Part shown: positions 1 to 9,005 of the stretch, piece by piece
How positions within the stretch are numbered: the stretch's first letter is position 1
Layout: each line of letters opens with the position of its first letter
Assembly (NCBI GenBank): GCA_943846675.1
Contig: OX044357.1
Coordinates: 558,001-622,000 of the forward strand
Source: UBA987 sp002292105
Lineage (GTDB): Bacteria; Bacteroidota; Bacteroidia; NS11-12g; UBA9320
Direction of reading: 5' to 3'
DNA: 64,000 nucleotides
The notes under the pieces: generated by a model
The model's input: the letters and a program-made list of their open reading frames with translations, nothing else
What the model was told of the DNA's origin: nothing
The model's database searches: none
Translations under genes and position numbers: made by a program

Positions 1-31
1 AATGAAGAGTTGAAATATTAATAAGTAAGGT

Positions 32-943
32 ATGCAATCAAGAAACCCTTTCCCATATGCAAAGGCAATTTGTTACTCTGGCTTTAGAGATGGTCAAAGT
101 CCAGGTGGCTTATTCCCTACTTACGCCGAGGTTAAGTCAGATTTACAATTGCTGCAAAATGATTGGAAGTATTTGCGTTTATACGACTGTGATGCGCACG
201 CAGAAACAGTTCTAGAAGTTATTGCGAATGAGAACTTCGACTTCAAAGTGATGCTCGGTGCTTATATAGTAGGAGAGCAAAACAACCCAGATTGTCCGTG
301 GGATACTCCACATTTGTCGGATGCAGAATTGGACGCGAATGCCGAACTCAACAATGAGAGAATCAAACTATTGATTAAGATGGCACAAACACATTCAACC
401 ATTGTGAATTGTGTGTCTATTGGAAACGAAGCATCAGTTAGCTGGACCGACCACATGGTTCCGGTGGAAAGACTTGTGGAGATGACTTTGCAGGTCAAAA
501 GACATCTTGATCAACCGGTGACGTTTTGTGAAAACTATGTTCCATGGTTAGATAAATTGAAACCCTTAGTTAAGGAGTTAGATTTTATCTCTATTCACAC
601 GTATCCGGTTTGGGAATACAAGTCGATAGATGAAGCGTTGACCTATACGCAACAAAATTATCAGGACGTTGTGGATCTATACCCAGATACACCGGTGTTA
701 ATATCAGAAGCAGGTTGGGCAACGCAGTCTAATGGAAGAGGCATTGATCCATCTAACGTGAATGAAAAGCTACAGAAGCGCTACATCAACGAGTTAATGG
801 AATGGACTGAATCGTCAGAAATAATTACGTACGTATTTGAAGCCTTTGACGAAAACTGGAAGGGGTCGAATGATGCGCAAGAACCTGAGAAACATTGGGG
901 CCTATACAAGGTAGACCGTAGTCCTAAAATGGTCTTGAAGTAA
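32..943 (+). CDS. Glycoside hydrolase family 17-like beta-glucanase/glucosyltransferase
   Basis: A 303-residue TIM-barrel protein resembling bacterial GH17 enzymes, which act on beta-1,3-glucans such as laminarin. The N-terminus carries YSGFRDGQSPGG, typical of this group. E133 in VSIGNEAS fits the acid/base and E226 in LISEAGWAT fits the nucleophile; FEAFDENWKG near residue 270 closes the barrel. No signal peptide is visible and an in-frame TAA at 26-28 fixes the start, so as written the enzyme is cytoplasmic, which would suit imported oligosaccharides or glucan remodelling. The upstream neighbour is outside the window. The family call is by motif; substrate is inferred. Confidence 0.75.
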   Translation: MQSRNPFPYAKAICYSGFRDGQSPGGLFPTYAEVKSDLQLLQNDWKYLRLYDCDAHAETVLEVIANENFDFKVMLGAYIVGEQNNPDCPWDTPHLSDAELDANAELNNERIKLLIKMAQTHSTIVNCVSIGNEASVSWTDHMVPVERLVEMTLQVKRHLDQPVTFCENYVPWLDKLKPLVKELDFISIHTYPVWEYKSIDEALTYTQQNYQDVVDLYPDTPVLISEAGWATQSNGRGIDPSNVNEKLQKRYINELMEWTESSEIITYVFEAFDENWKGSNDAQEPEKHWGLYKVDRSPKMVLK

Positions 944-951
944 GACCATTA

Positions 952-976
952 TGTATTGTTTCTATAAAACAATACA
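952..976. terminator. Hairpin between convergent genes, possible terminator
   Basis: A perfect 10-bp stem (TGTATTGTTT at 952-961 with AAACAATACA at 967-976) and a 5-nt loop lies between the stops of the GH17-like gene and the convergent purF-like gene. There is no T-tract after the stem on the plus side, so termination is only plausible. Confidence 0.45.
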
Positions 977-1004
977 GCAATTAGTATAAATCTTATTCCG
1001 CTTC

Positions 1005-2900
1005 TTAGTAAGCTCTTTGGTCGTTACCTTCCATGTAGTACACAAATGACTTGTTTACCACTTTAATTCCTCCAGGGGTAGGGTAATCTCCAGTGAAATA
1101 CCAGTCGCCTTTATGGTTTGGACAGGCTTTGTGTAAATCTTCAACCTTTTGATACACGATGTGTACCTCAGCCTTCATATCACTTGGTGTTACCAATCTT
1201 GCTATTTCTTCTGTTAGCTCTTGGTCTGTAAACAACGCGTATAAATCCTTAACCGCATTCCGTTGTTCGGCTGCAGGTAGCTTTAATTGATTCTTACAGG
1301 CTTTATAGACTTCATCCAACTTGTGCATTTGGTTACTTCGTTCAAGTAACTTTAGAACAGCCTTAAATGCGATAAACTCGTTCATTCGGCTCATGTCGAT
1401 ACCGTAGCAATCAGGATATTTGATAATCGGTGCACTACTGGCGACAACAATCTTACGTGGGCCTAGTCGATCTAGGATACGCAAAATAGATTTCTTTAGT
1501 GTCGTTCCACGTACAATAGAGTCGTCAACCACAACCAGCGTGTCTCGTTTGGTATCTACAACGCCATACGTAACGTCATATCCATCACCCACCATAGAAT
1601 CACGATCCTTATCTTGTGTGATAAACGTGCGCATCTTTGCATCCTTAACGAGAATTTTTTCACGTCGAATTTTGATGCTTAATATTTTGTCGAGTTCCTC
1701 AGCTGTTGGGTTTTCGCCCAGTTTTAATATTGCTTCACGCTTATAGCGATCAATATACTTGTAAACACCATCGATAACGCCGTAGAAACTTGTTGCCGCA
1801 GTGTTTGGGATGTAACTAAAAACCACAGGTCGAACATCACTGTCAAGTTTATCTAGGATAACACGTGACAGCCGTCTACCAAGCTCCTGTCGCTCATTGT
1901 ATATATTCTTGTCACTGCCTCTCGAAAAATATATCCGTTCAAACGAACATTTTTTTAATTCGGGCGCAGGTGCAATAATCTCTTCTTCTCTAATATTGCC
2001 TTGACGATCAATTATTAAAGCGCTACCTGGTGTAAGTTCTTTTATCTGTTCGAATTTGCAATTGAAGGCAGTCATTATTGCTGGCCGTTCTGAGGCAACA
2101 ACAAAAACCTCGTCATCTTGATAGTAAAATGAAGGTCTGATTCCTAGATTGTCTCGCAATACGAAGGTATTTCCGTCACCAACCATGCCAACCATATTGT
2201 AGCCACCATCAAGGTTTCTAAAGGCACTTCGAAGGACGTTGCCAAGGTCTAAGTTTGACTTGATTTTGGCGGCTATTTCAATGCCGTCAATGTTTTCATC
2301 TCTATACTGATGAAATAATCTTTCGTTTTCCTCGTCCAAAAAATGACCAATTTTTTCAAGAACGGTTACATTATCTGATATCTCTTTTGGATGCTGCCCT
2401 AAGTTGATTAACAATTCGTATAGTTCATCAACATTGGTAAGGTTGTAATTCCCTGCGAGTACTAATGAACGGCTCATCCAATTGTTTTGCCTAAAAAACG
2501 GATGAATGTCTTCTATGCTGTTTTTGCCGTGCGTTGCATAACGCAAATGTCCTAAAAGAAGCTCTCCTGCATAAGGGAAATTCTTTTTAAACCATTTGGT
2601 GTCATTGACCTTAGAAGGATCAAGTGCCGCATAAGCTGACATAATATCTTCAAAGATGTCTAAAAGGGCACTCTTGCTGTTACTTCGCTTCCTTGCGACA
2701 TATCTTTTACCAAACTCTGGATTTAACTTAATGGTTGCTAAACCGGCGCCGTCTTGCCCTCGGTTTAATTGCTTGGCCATTAATAGTTGGAGTTTTTTCA
2801 GCCCATAGAGATGAGAGCCGTACTTGTCCTTGTAAAACTCAAGAGGTTTTAAAAGGCGGATAAATGCTACACCGCATTCGTGCTTTATTGGGTCGCTCAT
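1005..2900 (-). CDS. purF: Amidophosphoribosyltransferase-like class II glutamine amidotransferase (long Bacteroidota form)
   Basis: A 631-residue PurF-type protein. The N-terminal Ntn glutaminase domain starts MSDPIKHECGVAF, so the catalytic Cys would be C9 after an eight-residue leader that must be removed or tolerated. Further GATase motifs are NRGQDGAG and GHLRYATHG. The C-terminal phosphoribosyltransferase domain has the PRPP loop VVVVDDSIVRGTT near residues 455-470. Family role: transfer of glutamine ammonia to PRPP, the first step of purine synthesis. It is longer than the roughly 470-500-residue canonical enzyme, with extra sequence within and after the glutaminase domain. Bacteroidota often carry such a long homologue beside a canonical PurF, so a divergent role is possible. 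Confidence 0.8.
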   Translation of the reverse strand: MSDPIKHECGVAFIRLLKPLEFYKDKYGSHLYGLKKLQLLMAKQLNRGQDGAGLATIKLNPEFGKRYVARKRSNSKSALLDIFEDIMSAYAALDPSKVNDTKWFKKNFPYAGELLLGHLRYATHGKNSIEDIHPFFRQNNWMSRSLVLAGNYNLTNVDELYELLINLGQHPKEISDNVTVLEKIGHFLDEENERLFHQYRDENIDGIEIAAKIKSNLDLGNVLRSAFRNLDGGYNMVGMVGDGNTFVLRDNLGIRPSFYYQDDEVFVVASERPAIMTAFNCKFEQIKELTPGSALIIDRQGNIREEEIIAPAPELKKCSFERIYFSRGSDKNIYNERQELGRRLSRVILDKLDSDVRPVVFSYIPNTAATSFYGVIDGVYKYIDRYKREAILKLGENPTAEELDKILSIKIRREKILVKDAKMRTFITQDKDRDSMVGDGYDVTYGVVDTKRDTLVVVDDSIVRGTTLKKSILRILDRLGPRKIVVASSAPIIKYPDCYGIDMSRMNEFIAFKAVLKLLERSNQMHKLDEVYKACKNQLKLPAAEQRNAVKDLYALFTDQELTEEIARLVTPSDMKAEVHIVYQKVEDLHKACPNHKGDWYFTGDYPTPGGIKVVNKSFVYYMEGNDQRAY

Positions 2901-2917
2901 TGTGACGTTTGAGCATA

Positions 2918-2925
2918 CAAATGTA
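2918..2925 (-). promoter_or_regulatory. TAnnTTTG -7 promoter box for purF-like gene
   Basis: TACATTTG on the minus strand, 18 nt upstream of the start at 2900, matches the Bacteroidota sigma factor -7 consensus TAnnTTTG. No clear -33 box at ideal spacing. Confidence 0.5.
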
Positions 2926-3060
2926 GTACATTATTGTATCGCAAACACCCAACAATTAATCCTTTGTGAAAAACGACAAAACGATAGAATCAGACAAACG
3001 TAAAACGTGATTAGTCCTTAGATATCACTGCAACTAAAGACGACATTGCGTCATTTAAAC

Positions 3061-3068
3061 TAACTTTG
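3061..3068 (+). promoter_or_regulatory. TAnnTTTG -7 promoter box for aroQ
   Basis: TAACTTTG ends only 4 nt before the aroQ ATG at 3073. With transcription starting about 5-7 nt after the box, the mRNA would be leaderless or nearly so. Confidence 0.5.
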
Positions 3069-3072
3069 AACC

Positions 3073-3507
3073 ATGCTAAATGTATCCATATTGCATGGAC
3101 CAAACCTAAATTTGTTGGGAACGCGACAGCCAGATATATATGGTGACAGGTCGTTTGAAGATTTATTGACGGAATTGCAAACTGAGTTCCCTAGTGTGAA
3201 AATCAACTATGCTCAAACCAATGTTGAAGGAGACTTGGTATCGTTAATTCAGTCACATGGATTTAAATCAGATTACCTTATTCTAAATGCTGCTGCATAT
3301 ACCCATACTTCTGTAGCAATCCCAGACGCTGTAGCTGCAGTTCCAGCTCAGGTAATTGGCGTGCATTTGAGCAATATTTACCAACGTGAAGAGGTCAGAC
3401 ACGTTGATTTGTTTGCGAAACATTGTGTTGCCTGTTTGTTCGGTTTTGGTCTCGAAGGGTACAAAATGGCATTAAGATATATTACAAACGTAGAAGATGA
3501 TAAATAG
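3073..3507 (+). CDS. aroQ: 3-dehydroquinate dehydratase, type II
   Basis: A 144-residue enzyme of the shikimate pathway that dehydrates 3-dehydroquinate to 3-dehydroshikimate; the type II family is a cytosolic dodecamer. The signature HGPNLNLLGTRQPDIYG covers residues 8-24, with N11, R18 and catalytic Y23. The second signature VIGVHLSNIYQREEVRH holds H98. Length is normal for the family. The stop overlaps the start of the next gene by 11 bp, indicating co-transcription and probably coupled translation. A -7 box sits immediately upstream. Confidence 0.95.
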   Translation: MLNVSILHGPNLNLLGTRQPDIYGDRSFEDLLTELQTEFPSVKINYAQTNVEGDLVSLIQSHGFKSDYLILNAAAYTHTSVAIPDAVAAVPAQVIGVHLSNIYQREEVRHVDLFAKHCVACLFGFGLEGYKMALRYITNVEDDK

Positions 3508-4444
3508 AGTAACAGAGCTACTGCATGTACGCTATCCAATTATTCAAGCGGGTATGATTTGGTGTAGTGGTTGGAAACTCGCTCATGCAGCGTGTGAAGA
3601 GGGTGTTTTAGGCGTAATTGGCGCAGGGTCAATGTATCCTGATGTGTTAAAGTCACACATCACAAAACTGCAGTCAGCAACCGACAAATCGTTTGCTGTT
3701 AACGTTCCACTATTATATCCCAACATAGAAGAGGTGATGGATATAATCATACAGAACAAAGTTAAGTACGTAATCACTTCTGCCGGAAACCCATCGATTT
3801 GGACGCCGATATTGCAGAAGGAAGGTATTAAAGTCTTACATGTGATAGCCAATGCAAAATTTGCATTGAAGGCTGAGTCAGCTGGGGTAGATGGAATTAT
3901 CGCTGAAGGTTTTGAGGCAGGAGGACACAATGGAAAGGAAGAAACCACCACACTTTGCTTAATACCTGAAATTATATCAAAGGTTCAAATACCGGTAATC
4001 GCTGCGGGAGGAATTGCCAGCGGTAAGTCTATGGCAGCCGTAATGGCGCTTGGAGCAGAAGGGGTTCAAATTGGTTCCCGTTTTGCAGCATGTGAAGAGT
4101 CTAGTGCTCATGACAGTTTTAAGCAAGCCATACGTAATGCAAAAGAGGGCGACACAAAACTGATGTTAAAAGACATCGTTCCTGTTCGGTTGCTAAGAAA
4201 CAAGTTCTTTAACGATTTAGAAGAAGCCTACAACGCTTGTAAAACCAAAGAAGAAAAACTTGAGTTACTTGGCAGAGCTAGGGCAAAGCAAGGAATGTTT
4301 CATGGCGACATGGATGAAGGCGAACTAGAAATCGGTCAAGTCAGTAGTATGATATCGAAGCGCGAAACAGTAAAGGATATCGTAGCAGAAATTATTTTGG
4401 ACTATAACACAACAGTTAGCCAAGCAGCCAAACATTTACTCTAA
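3497..4444 (+). CDS. FMN-dependent nitronate monooxygenase / FabK-like protein
   Basis: A 315-residue TIM-barrel flavoprotein of the NPD/2-nitropropane dioxygenase family. Visible motifs are YPIIQAGMIW at the N-terminus, EGFEAGGHNG near residue 140 and the FMN phosphate-binding segment PVIAAGGIASG followed by GAEGVQIGSRF. Relatives oxidise alkyl nitronates or, as FabK, reduce enoyl-ACP. The EAGGH motif fits both, so substrate cannot be assigned. The gene overlaps the aroQ 3' end, and the M16 peptidase follows after 36 bp. Confidence 0.8.
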   Translation: MINRVTELLHVRYPIIQAGMIWCSGWKLAHAACEEGVLGVIGAGSMYPDVLKSHITKLQSATDKSFAVNVPLLYPNIEEVMDIIIQNKVKYVITSAGNPSIWTPILQKEGIKVLHVIANAKFALKAESAGVDGIIAEGFEAGGHNGKEETTTLCLIPEIISKVQIPVIAAGGIASGKSMAAVMALGAEGVQIGSRFAACEESSAHDSFKQAIRNAKEGDTKLMLKDIVPVRLLRNKFFNDLEEAYNACKTKEEKLELLGRARAKQGMFHGDMDEGELEIGQVSSMISKRETVKDIVAEIILDYNTTVSQAAKHLL

Positions 4445-4480
4445 CATTTTTGTTGTTTCTTCGCAACTTATTTCACAACA

Positions 4481-5710
4481 TTGGAATACAAACTCCATAC
4501 TTTTTCAAACGGTTTACGCTTAGCATTTAAACAAACAGAAAACACTCAGATTGCACACAGTGGGTTTTTCATTAATGCGGGTTCACGAGACGAGTTACCT
4601 TCTCAAGTTGGGTTAGCTCATTTGCTTGAACACATGCTGTTTAAGGGCACTAAAAAGCGAAACACCAATCAAGTACTAAACCGATTAGAAGTGGTTGGTG
4701 GAGATTTAAACGCGTTTACAACCAAAGACAAAACAGTAGTTCATGCTAGTGTGGTAAAAGACCACTTTGAGCGGTGTATCGAATTATTGGTCGATGTAAC
4801 GTTTAACTCAAGCTTCCCTGAAAAACCGCTTGAAAAGGAGAAAAAAGTGGTTTGTGAGGAAATTGATATGTACCTGGACGCTCCGGAGGAACGAATTTTT
4901 GATGAGTTCCAAGAAATGTTCTATGCCAGTCATCCATTGGGGAATAATATTTTAGGGTCGAAAAAGACTGTAACAGGGTTTAGCTCAGAAAATATTTTTG
5001 ATTTTGTAAACCAGCGTTACTTCAGCAATGAAATCGTATTGGTAGTAGTGGCACCTTTAAAGGCGGAAAAGGTTATTCGAGTCTGTCAAAAGCATATTGA
5101 TGGTTTAGAAATAAAAAGTGGAACAGTTCAACGTGTTAAACCGCAAACCAATACGGTTTTCGATGTGGTTAAGCAAAATGGGTTTTCTCAAGCCCACGTG
5201 CTTATAGGCAGCGAAGCCTACCCTTTAGACCATCCGAATCGACCAGCCTTAATGTTGCTAGCCAATATATTGGGTGGGCCTGGTTTAAATTCTATACTGA
5301 ACCTGAAACTTCGCGAGAAGCATGCCTATACCTATGGCGTAGACTGCAGTCTACAGAGTTTGACTGATTCAGGGTTTTTGACCATTTATTATGGTACTGA
5401 CCAACGCAACTTAAATAGAAGTAGAAAGGCGGTTCTTAGAGAGTTAGAATCTATACGGAAGAACTTAATCAAACCGAACTTGCTCAAGAAGTATAAAACA
5501 CAATTTAGAGGGCAGTTAATTATGGCTGAAGAAAGTAACAGCAGCCTAATGTTTGTGATTGGCAGGAGCCTTCTGGATCTTGGATATGTAGATTCACTAC
5601 AAATCGTGTTGGACAAAATAGATTCCATCACCAGTGTGCAGTTGCAAGAAGTAGCAAACGATGTTCTAGCGCCAAGCAAACTAAGCTACTTAACCTATAT
5701 CCCGAAGTAG
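4481..5710 (+). CDS. M16 family zinc peptidase
   Basis: A 409-residue pitrilysin/processing-peptidase-type metalloprotease. The inverted zinc motif HLLEH gives ligands H47 and H51 and catalytic E50; the third ligand is E126 or E127 in VVCEEIDMY. A C-terminal M16C-like half starts near residue 170. The start is TTG: the frame is closed by a stop at 4442-4444 and has no ATG before conserved sequence begins. No signal peptide is evident, so it may be cytoplasmic. It is convergent with bamA, with only 2 bp between the stops. Confidence 0.85.
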   Translation: MEYKLHTFSNGLRLAFKQTENTQIAHSGFFINAGSRDELPSQVGLAHLLEHMLFKGTKKRNTNQVLNRLEVVGGDLNAFTTKDKTVVHASVVKDHFERCIELLVDVTFNSSFPEKPLEKEKKVVCEEIDMYLDAPEERIFDEFQEMFYASHPLGNNILGSKKTVTGFSSENIFDFVNQRYFSNEIVLVVVAPLKAEKVIRVCQKHIDGLEIKSGTVQRVKPQTNTVFDVVKQNGFSQAHVLIGSEAYPLDHPNRPALMLLANILGGPGLNSILNLKLREKHAYTYGVDCSLQSLTDSGFLTIYYGTDQRNLNRSRKAVLRELESIRKNLIKPNLLKKYKTQFRGQLIMAEESNSSLMFVIGRSLLDLGYVDSLQIVLDKIDSITSVQLQEVANDVLAPSKLSYLTYIPK

Positions 5711-5712
5711 TT

Positions 5713-8241
5713 TTAGAAGGTTTGACCGATAGAGAATAGGAATTGCCCCTTTTCTCCAAACTTGCCATTTTGAGTCGCTTTATCTAAGCCGAATCCGTAA
5801 TCAAATCCAAGCAAGCCAAACATTGGTAAATACATTCGCACCCCAACACCGATTGCACGGCGTAATTCGAATGGATTGTATTCGCGTACTTTATTCCAGG
5901 TATTACCAGCTTCAAAATAGGTATACCCATAAACTGTTGCGTTTGGATTCAAGGATAGCGGATAACGCATTTCAATAGAGTATTTAGCATATAATGGATC
6001 TGCATCGTCTGTTCCACTTCCACCTACACCATCACTAGAGATTTCACCTTCGCCATATCCTTTTTGCGGAATAATTTCTGTCCCGTAAACAGCCCAAGAG
6101 CCGAACCCAGAACCACCAACTCTAAATTGTTCAAATGGCGAATAGCCTACGTCTTTATTGTAAAGTCCAATAATTCCAGTTTCAAAGTGTGGGACAAATA
6201 CCAATTTGTCTACTGCACGCATGTACCAGCTCGCATTAAACTTCCACTTGTGGTATTCAACCCATTTGTATTTTTCTTGTGCTGCAATCGTTGTGTAGTC
6301 TTTCTTAGGACCCAGTTTTGAATGCGGCAAGGTCGCTTGTAAAGACAAAGAGAACTGTGACCCGCTTTGTGGATATATTGGGGCAGAGGTTGAGTTTCTC
6401 GACAGAATAGTATTGTATGAAAAACTATTTGAGATACCGTCTGTATATCCAATCTCGGAAGACCCAAAAGCCTGCCAGTTTTCTAGCTTGTATTTCTGAT
6501 AACTTAACGAATGACTCCAAGTGAAAAAATCATCAGGCCATTTCAATAACTTACCATACACCATAGATGCTCCTGTTGTATGCAGTCGTTGACGATTAGG
6601 GTCGTCTTTGACTGTAAAATTGGCTTGACTTGTTTGTCGAGAGTAGAACACACTAGCCGTTAAGGAGTTTGGTTTTTTACCACCTAACCACGGTTCAGTA
6701 AAAGAGAAATTGTAAGATTGATATGGTAATCCGTTAGACTGTGCTCTTACCGTTAAACGCTGGCCATCGCCAGTTGGAATCGGATTCCAATCACCTTTTA
6801 ACATTTTGCGGGTCGAGAAATTATTTAGACTTAAACCAACGGTTCCTACAAATCCAAATCCGCCACCAAAACCACCACTGGCTTCAATTTGGTCGGACGG
6901 TTTCTCTACAACTTTATATTCAATATCAACTGTTCCGTTTGCTGGGTTTGGTATTGGATTTACATCCAATTGCTCAGGATCAAAGTAGGTTAAAGCTGCC
7001 AACTCACGCATTGAACGCTGGATATCTGTTCTGCTGAACTTCTGACCTGGTTTTGTTCTTAATGCACGTAAGATCACAAAATCACTCGTCTTGTCGTTGC
7101 CAGTGATTATAACCTTATTGATGGTTGCTTGTTTGCCTTCGTAGATTCTTATTTCTAAATCTATACTATCGTTTTCAACGTTTGTTTCTACAGGACTGAT
7201 GTTAAAAAACAAGTAACCATCGTCCATATAAATACTGGAAATATCAAGACCAGAAGGGTTCATAAACAAACGTGTTTCCAATTTCGCTTGGTTAAATACA
7301 TCACCCTTTTTGATATTGAGAATTGTATCGAGTTTGCCAGAAGAATGTTTGGTGTTTCCCGACCATTCAATGTTCCGGAAATAGTATTTTTTCCCTTCCT
7401 TAACCGTCAAATGCAGATTTACCCGATTCGGACTTACACGTGCTACACTATCTTTTACCAATTCAGCATCGCGATAACCTAGTGCCAGATATAAACTTTG
7501 AATGTTCTTTTTCTCAATGTCGTATTCACTTTGAATCAGTTTTGAAGACGCAAATGGGTTGATTTTACCTTTCTTCTGCTTTGGCTTAATCACTTGTTTT
7601 ATTCGTACATCTTTAACACTGTCGTTGCCAGAAACAAATATTTCTTGGACTTTTACTCGACGGCCTTTTTTAACATGTATCCGTAACATTTTGGAATTGA
7701 AGATACTCGTGTCTTCAGCCGTAGCTATGTTCACATTGGCATTGTAAAACCCTTTTTCAAAGTAATATGCTTCGATTTCTTTACGTGTTTTGTCAATCAA
7801 ATTTTCAGTAATAATCTGACCTCTTTTTAACGATATCTCGTCACGGATGTTCTTTGTTTCCGTCTTGCTTAATCCTCGAATCGAGTATTTAGAAAGCTTC
7901 GCTCGTTCTTGAAGCTTGATTAACAGATAGATTGTGTCAGCACGAACACCTGTGGTAAGAATCTCTACGTTAGAGTAGATCTGCTGACGCCAAATTGATT
8001 CTATGGCGCGACTAATATCATCACCCGGTATTTTAATCCTTTTATTTCTAGACAAACCTGAAATATGTGCCACGATATTAGGGTCTAAGGTAACCGCTCC
8101 GCGAACTTGCGTTCCACCAATTACGTATTCCTTCGGACTTGCATAATCAATATCAATAGGGTCGTTCTTTTCCAGTTGAGCGAAAAGACTATTCGTCGCA
8201 AGAAGAAAAAGGCTAACTAGGAGCAGTGACTTCAACGACAT
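5713..8241 (-). CDS. bamA: Outer membrane protein assembly factor BamA
   Basis: An 842-residue Omp85 protein that inserts beta-barrel proteins into the outer membrane. The start at 8241 gives a signal peptide (MSLKSLLLVSLFLLATNSLFAQ) and leaves 13 bp after uppS. A POTRA array covers about residues 30-430, beginning at YVIGGTQVRGAV. The 16-strand barrel region follows and ends in FSIGQTF with the usual terminal Phe. The loop-6 segment reads FRVGGSG followed later by IPQKGY, where many homologues have RGY or RGF. It is last in a DUF6089-uppS-bamA unit, a gene order common in Flavobacteriia. Confidence 0.93.
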   Translation of the reverse strand: MSLKSLLLVSLFLLATNSLFAQLEKNDPIDIDYASPKEYVIGGTQVRGAVTLDPNIVAHISGLSRNKRIKIPGDDISRAIESIWRQQIYSNVEILTTGVRADTIYLLIKLQERAKLSKYSIRGLSKTETKNIRDEISLKRGQIITENLIDKTRKEIEAYYFEKGFYNANVNIATAEDTSIFNSKMLRIHVKKGRRVKVQEIFVSGNDSVKDVRIKQVIKPKQKKGKINPFASSKLIQSEYDIEKKNIQSLYLALGYRDAELVKDSVARVSPNRVNLHLTVKEGKKYYFRNIEWSGNTKHSSGKLDTILNIKKGDVFNQAKLETRLFMNPSGLDISSIYMDDGYLFFNISPVETNVENDSIDLEIRIYEGKQATINKVIITGNDKTSDFVILRALRTKPGQKFSRTDIQRSMRELAALTYFDPEQLDVNPIPNPANGTVDIEYKVVEKPSDQIEASGGFGGGFGFVGTVGLSLNNFSTRKMLKGDWNPIPTGDGQRLTVRAQSNGLPYQSYNFSFTEPWLGGKKPNSLTASVFYSRQTSQANFTVKDDPNRQRLHTTGASMVYGKLLKWPDDFFTWSHSLSYQKYKLENWQAFGSSEIGYTDGISNSFSYNTILSRNSTSAPIYPQSGSQFSLSLQATLPHSKLGPKKDYTTIAAQEKYKWVEYHKWKFNASWYMRAVDKLVFVPHFETGIIGLYNKDVGYSPFEQFRVGGSGFGSWAVYGTEIIPQKGYGEGEISSDGVGGSGTDDADPLYAKYSIEMRYPLSLNPNATVYGYTYFEAGNTWNKVREYNPFELRRAIGVGVRMYLPMFGLLGFDYGFGLDKATQNGKFGEKGQFLFSIGQTF

Positions 8242-8254
8242 GGGTAATGTATGA

Positions 8255-9004
8255 TTATTTAACTTCACTAATTTGTTCTCCTGTTTTTCCAAATCTTCTC
8301 TCTCTATTTTGGTAATTTGCAATCGCTTCGTGCAAATGTTTTTTCCTGAAATCAGGCCATAGTACGTCGGTGAAATAAAATTCACTGTACGCCATCTCCC
8401 ATAACAAGTAATTGCTAATGCGATGTTCTCCACTTGTTCTAATCATAAGATCAGGATCTGGGATTTTATTGGTGGAAAGTGATCCACTGATTAAATCTTC
8501 GTTAATGTCGTCAATGGATATTTCGCCGGCCTTATACTGTTCGGCTATTTTTTTTACAGAATTAACAATGTCCCACTTAGCGCTATAGCTAAGCGCTAGG
8601 ATTAATGTCATTCTTGAGTTGTCCTTTGTCGTTTCAATGGCCTGTCTCAATTCTTCCTGGCAATCTCTTGGAAGCGTATCGATTTGACCTATGGTCGTCA
8701 AGCGAATTTGATTCTTCATCAAGGTCGCCGTTTCTTTCTTTATTGTTTTGACAAGCAAGGTCATTAGTGCATTGACCTCAATTTTTGGCCGATTCCAATT
8801 CTCTGTAGAAAAGGCATATAATGTCAAATACTCTACACCTAATTCTGCGGCACCTTCTGTAATGTCTTGTACGGATTGAACGCCATGTTGGTGGCCAAAG
8901 ATGCGAAACTTACCTTGGTTTTTTGCCCATCGTCCGTTGCCATCCATAATAACGGCAATGTGTTTCGGAATCCGATTTGTGTCGAGCGCTGTTTCTATAG
9001 ACAT
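8255..9004 (-). CDS. uppS: Isoprenyl transferase (undecaprenyl diphosphate synthase)
   Basis: A 249-residue cis-prenyltransferase that makes the C55 lipid carrier for peptidoglycan and O-antigen by adding isopentenyl diphosphate to farnesyl diphosphate. IMDGNGRWA contains catalytic D21; AFSTENWNRP and RTSGEHRISNYLLWEMAYSEFYF are the other family signatures. Length is normal. It starts 1 bp after the stop of the upstream DUF6089 gene and is followed 13 bp on by bamA, so the three are almost certainly one operon. Confidence 0.95.
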   Translation of the reverse strand: MSIETALDTNRIPKHIAVIMDGNGRWAKNQGKFRIFGHQHGVQSVQDITEGAAELGVEYLTLYAFSTENWNRPKIEVNALMTLLVKTIKKETATLMKNQIRLTTIGQIDTLPRDCQEELRQAIETTKDNSRMTLILALSYSAKWDIVNSVKKIAEQYKAGEISIDDINEDLISGSLSTNKIPDPDLMIRTSGEHRISNYLLWEMAYSEFYFTDVLWPDFRKKHLHEAIANYQNRERRFGKTGEQISEVK

Positions 9005-9005
9005 C

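Noticed and set aside
1..21. Tail of an upstream coding sequence (codons N E E L K Y stop)
   Set aside because: Seven codons are too few to support a gene; possible but unprovable in this window.
8242..8433. N-terminal extension of bamA to 8433
   Set aside because: It would overlap uppS and place 64 hydrophilic residues before a clear signal peptide.
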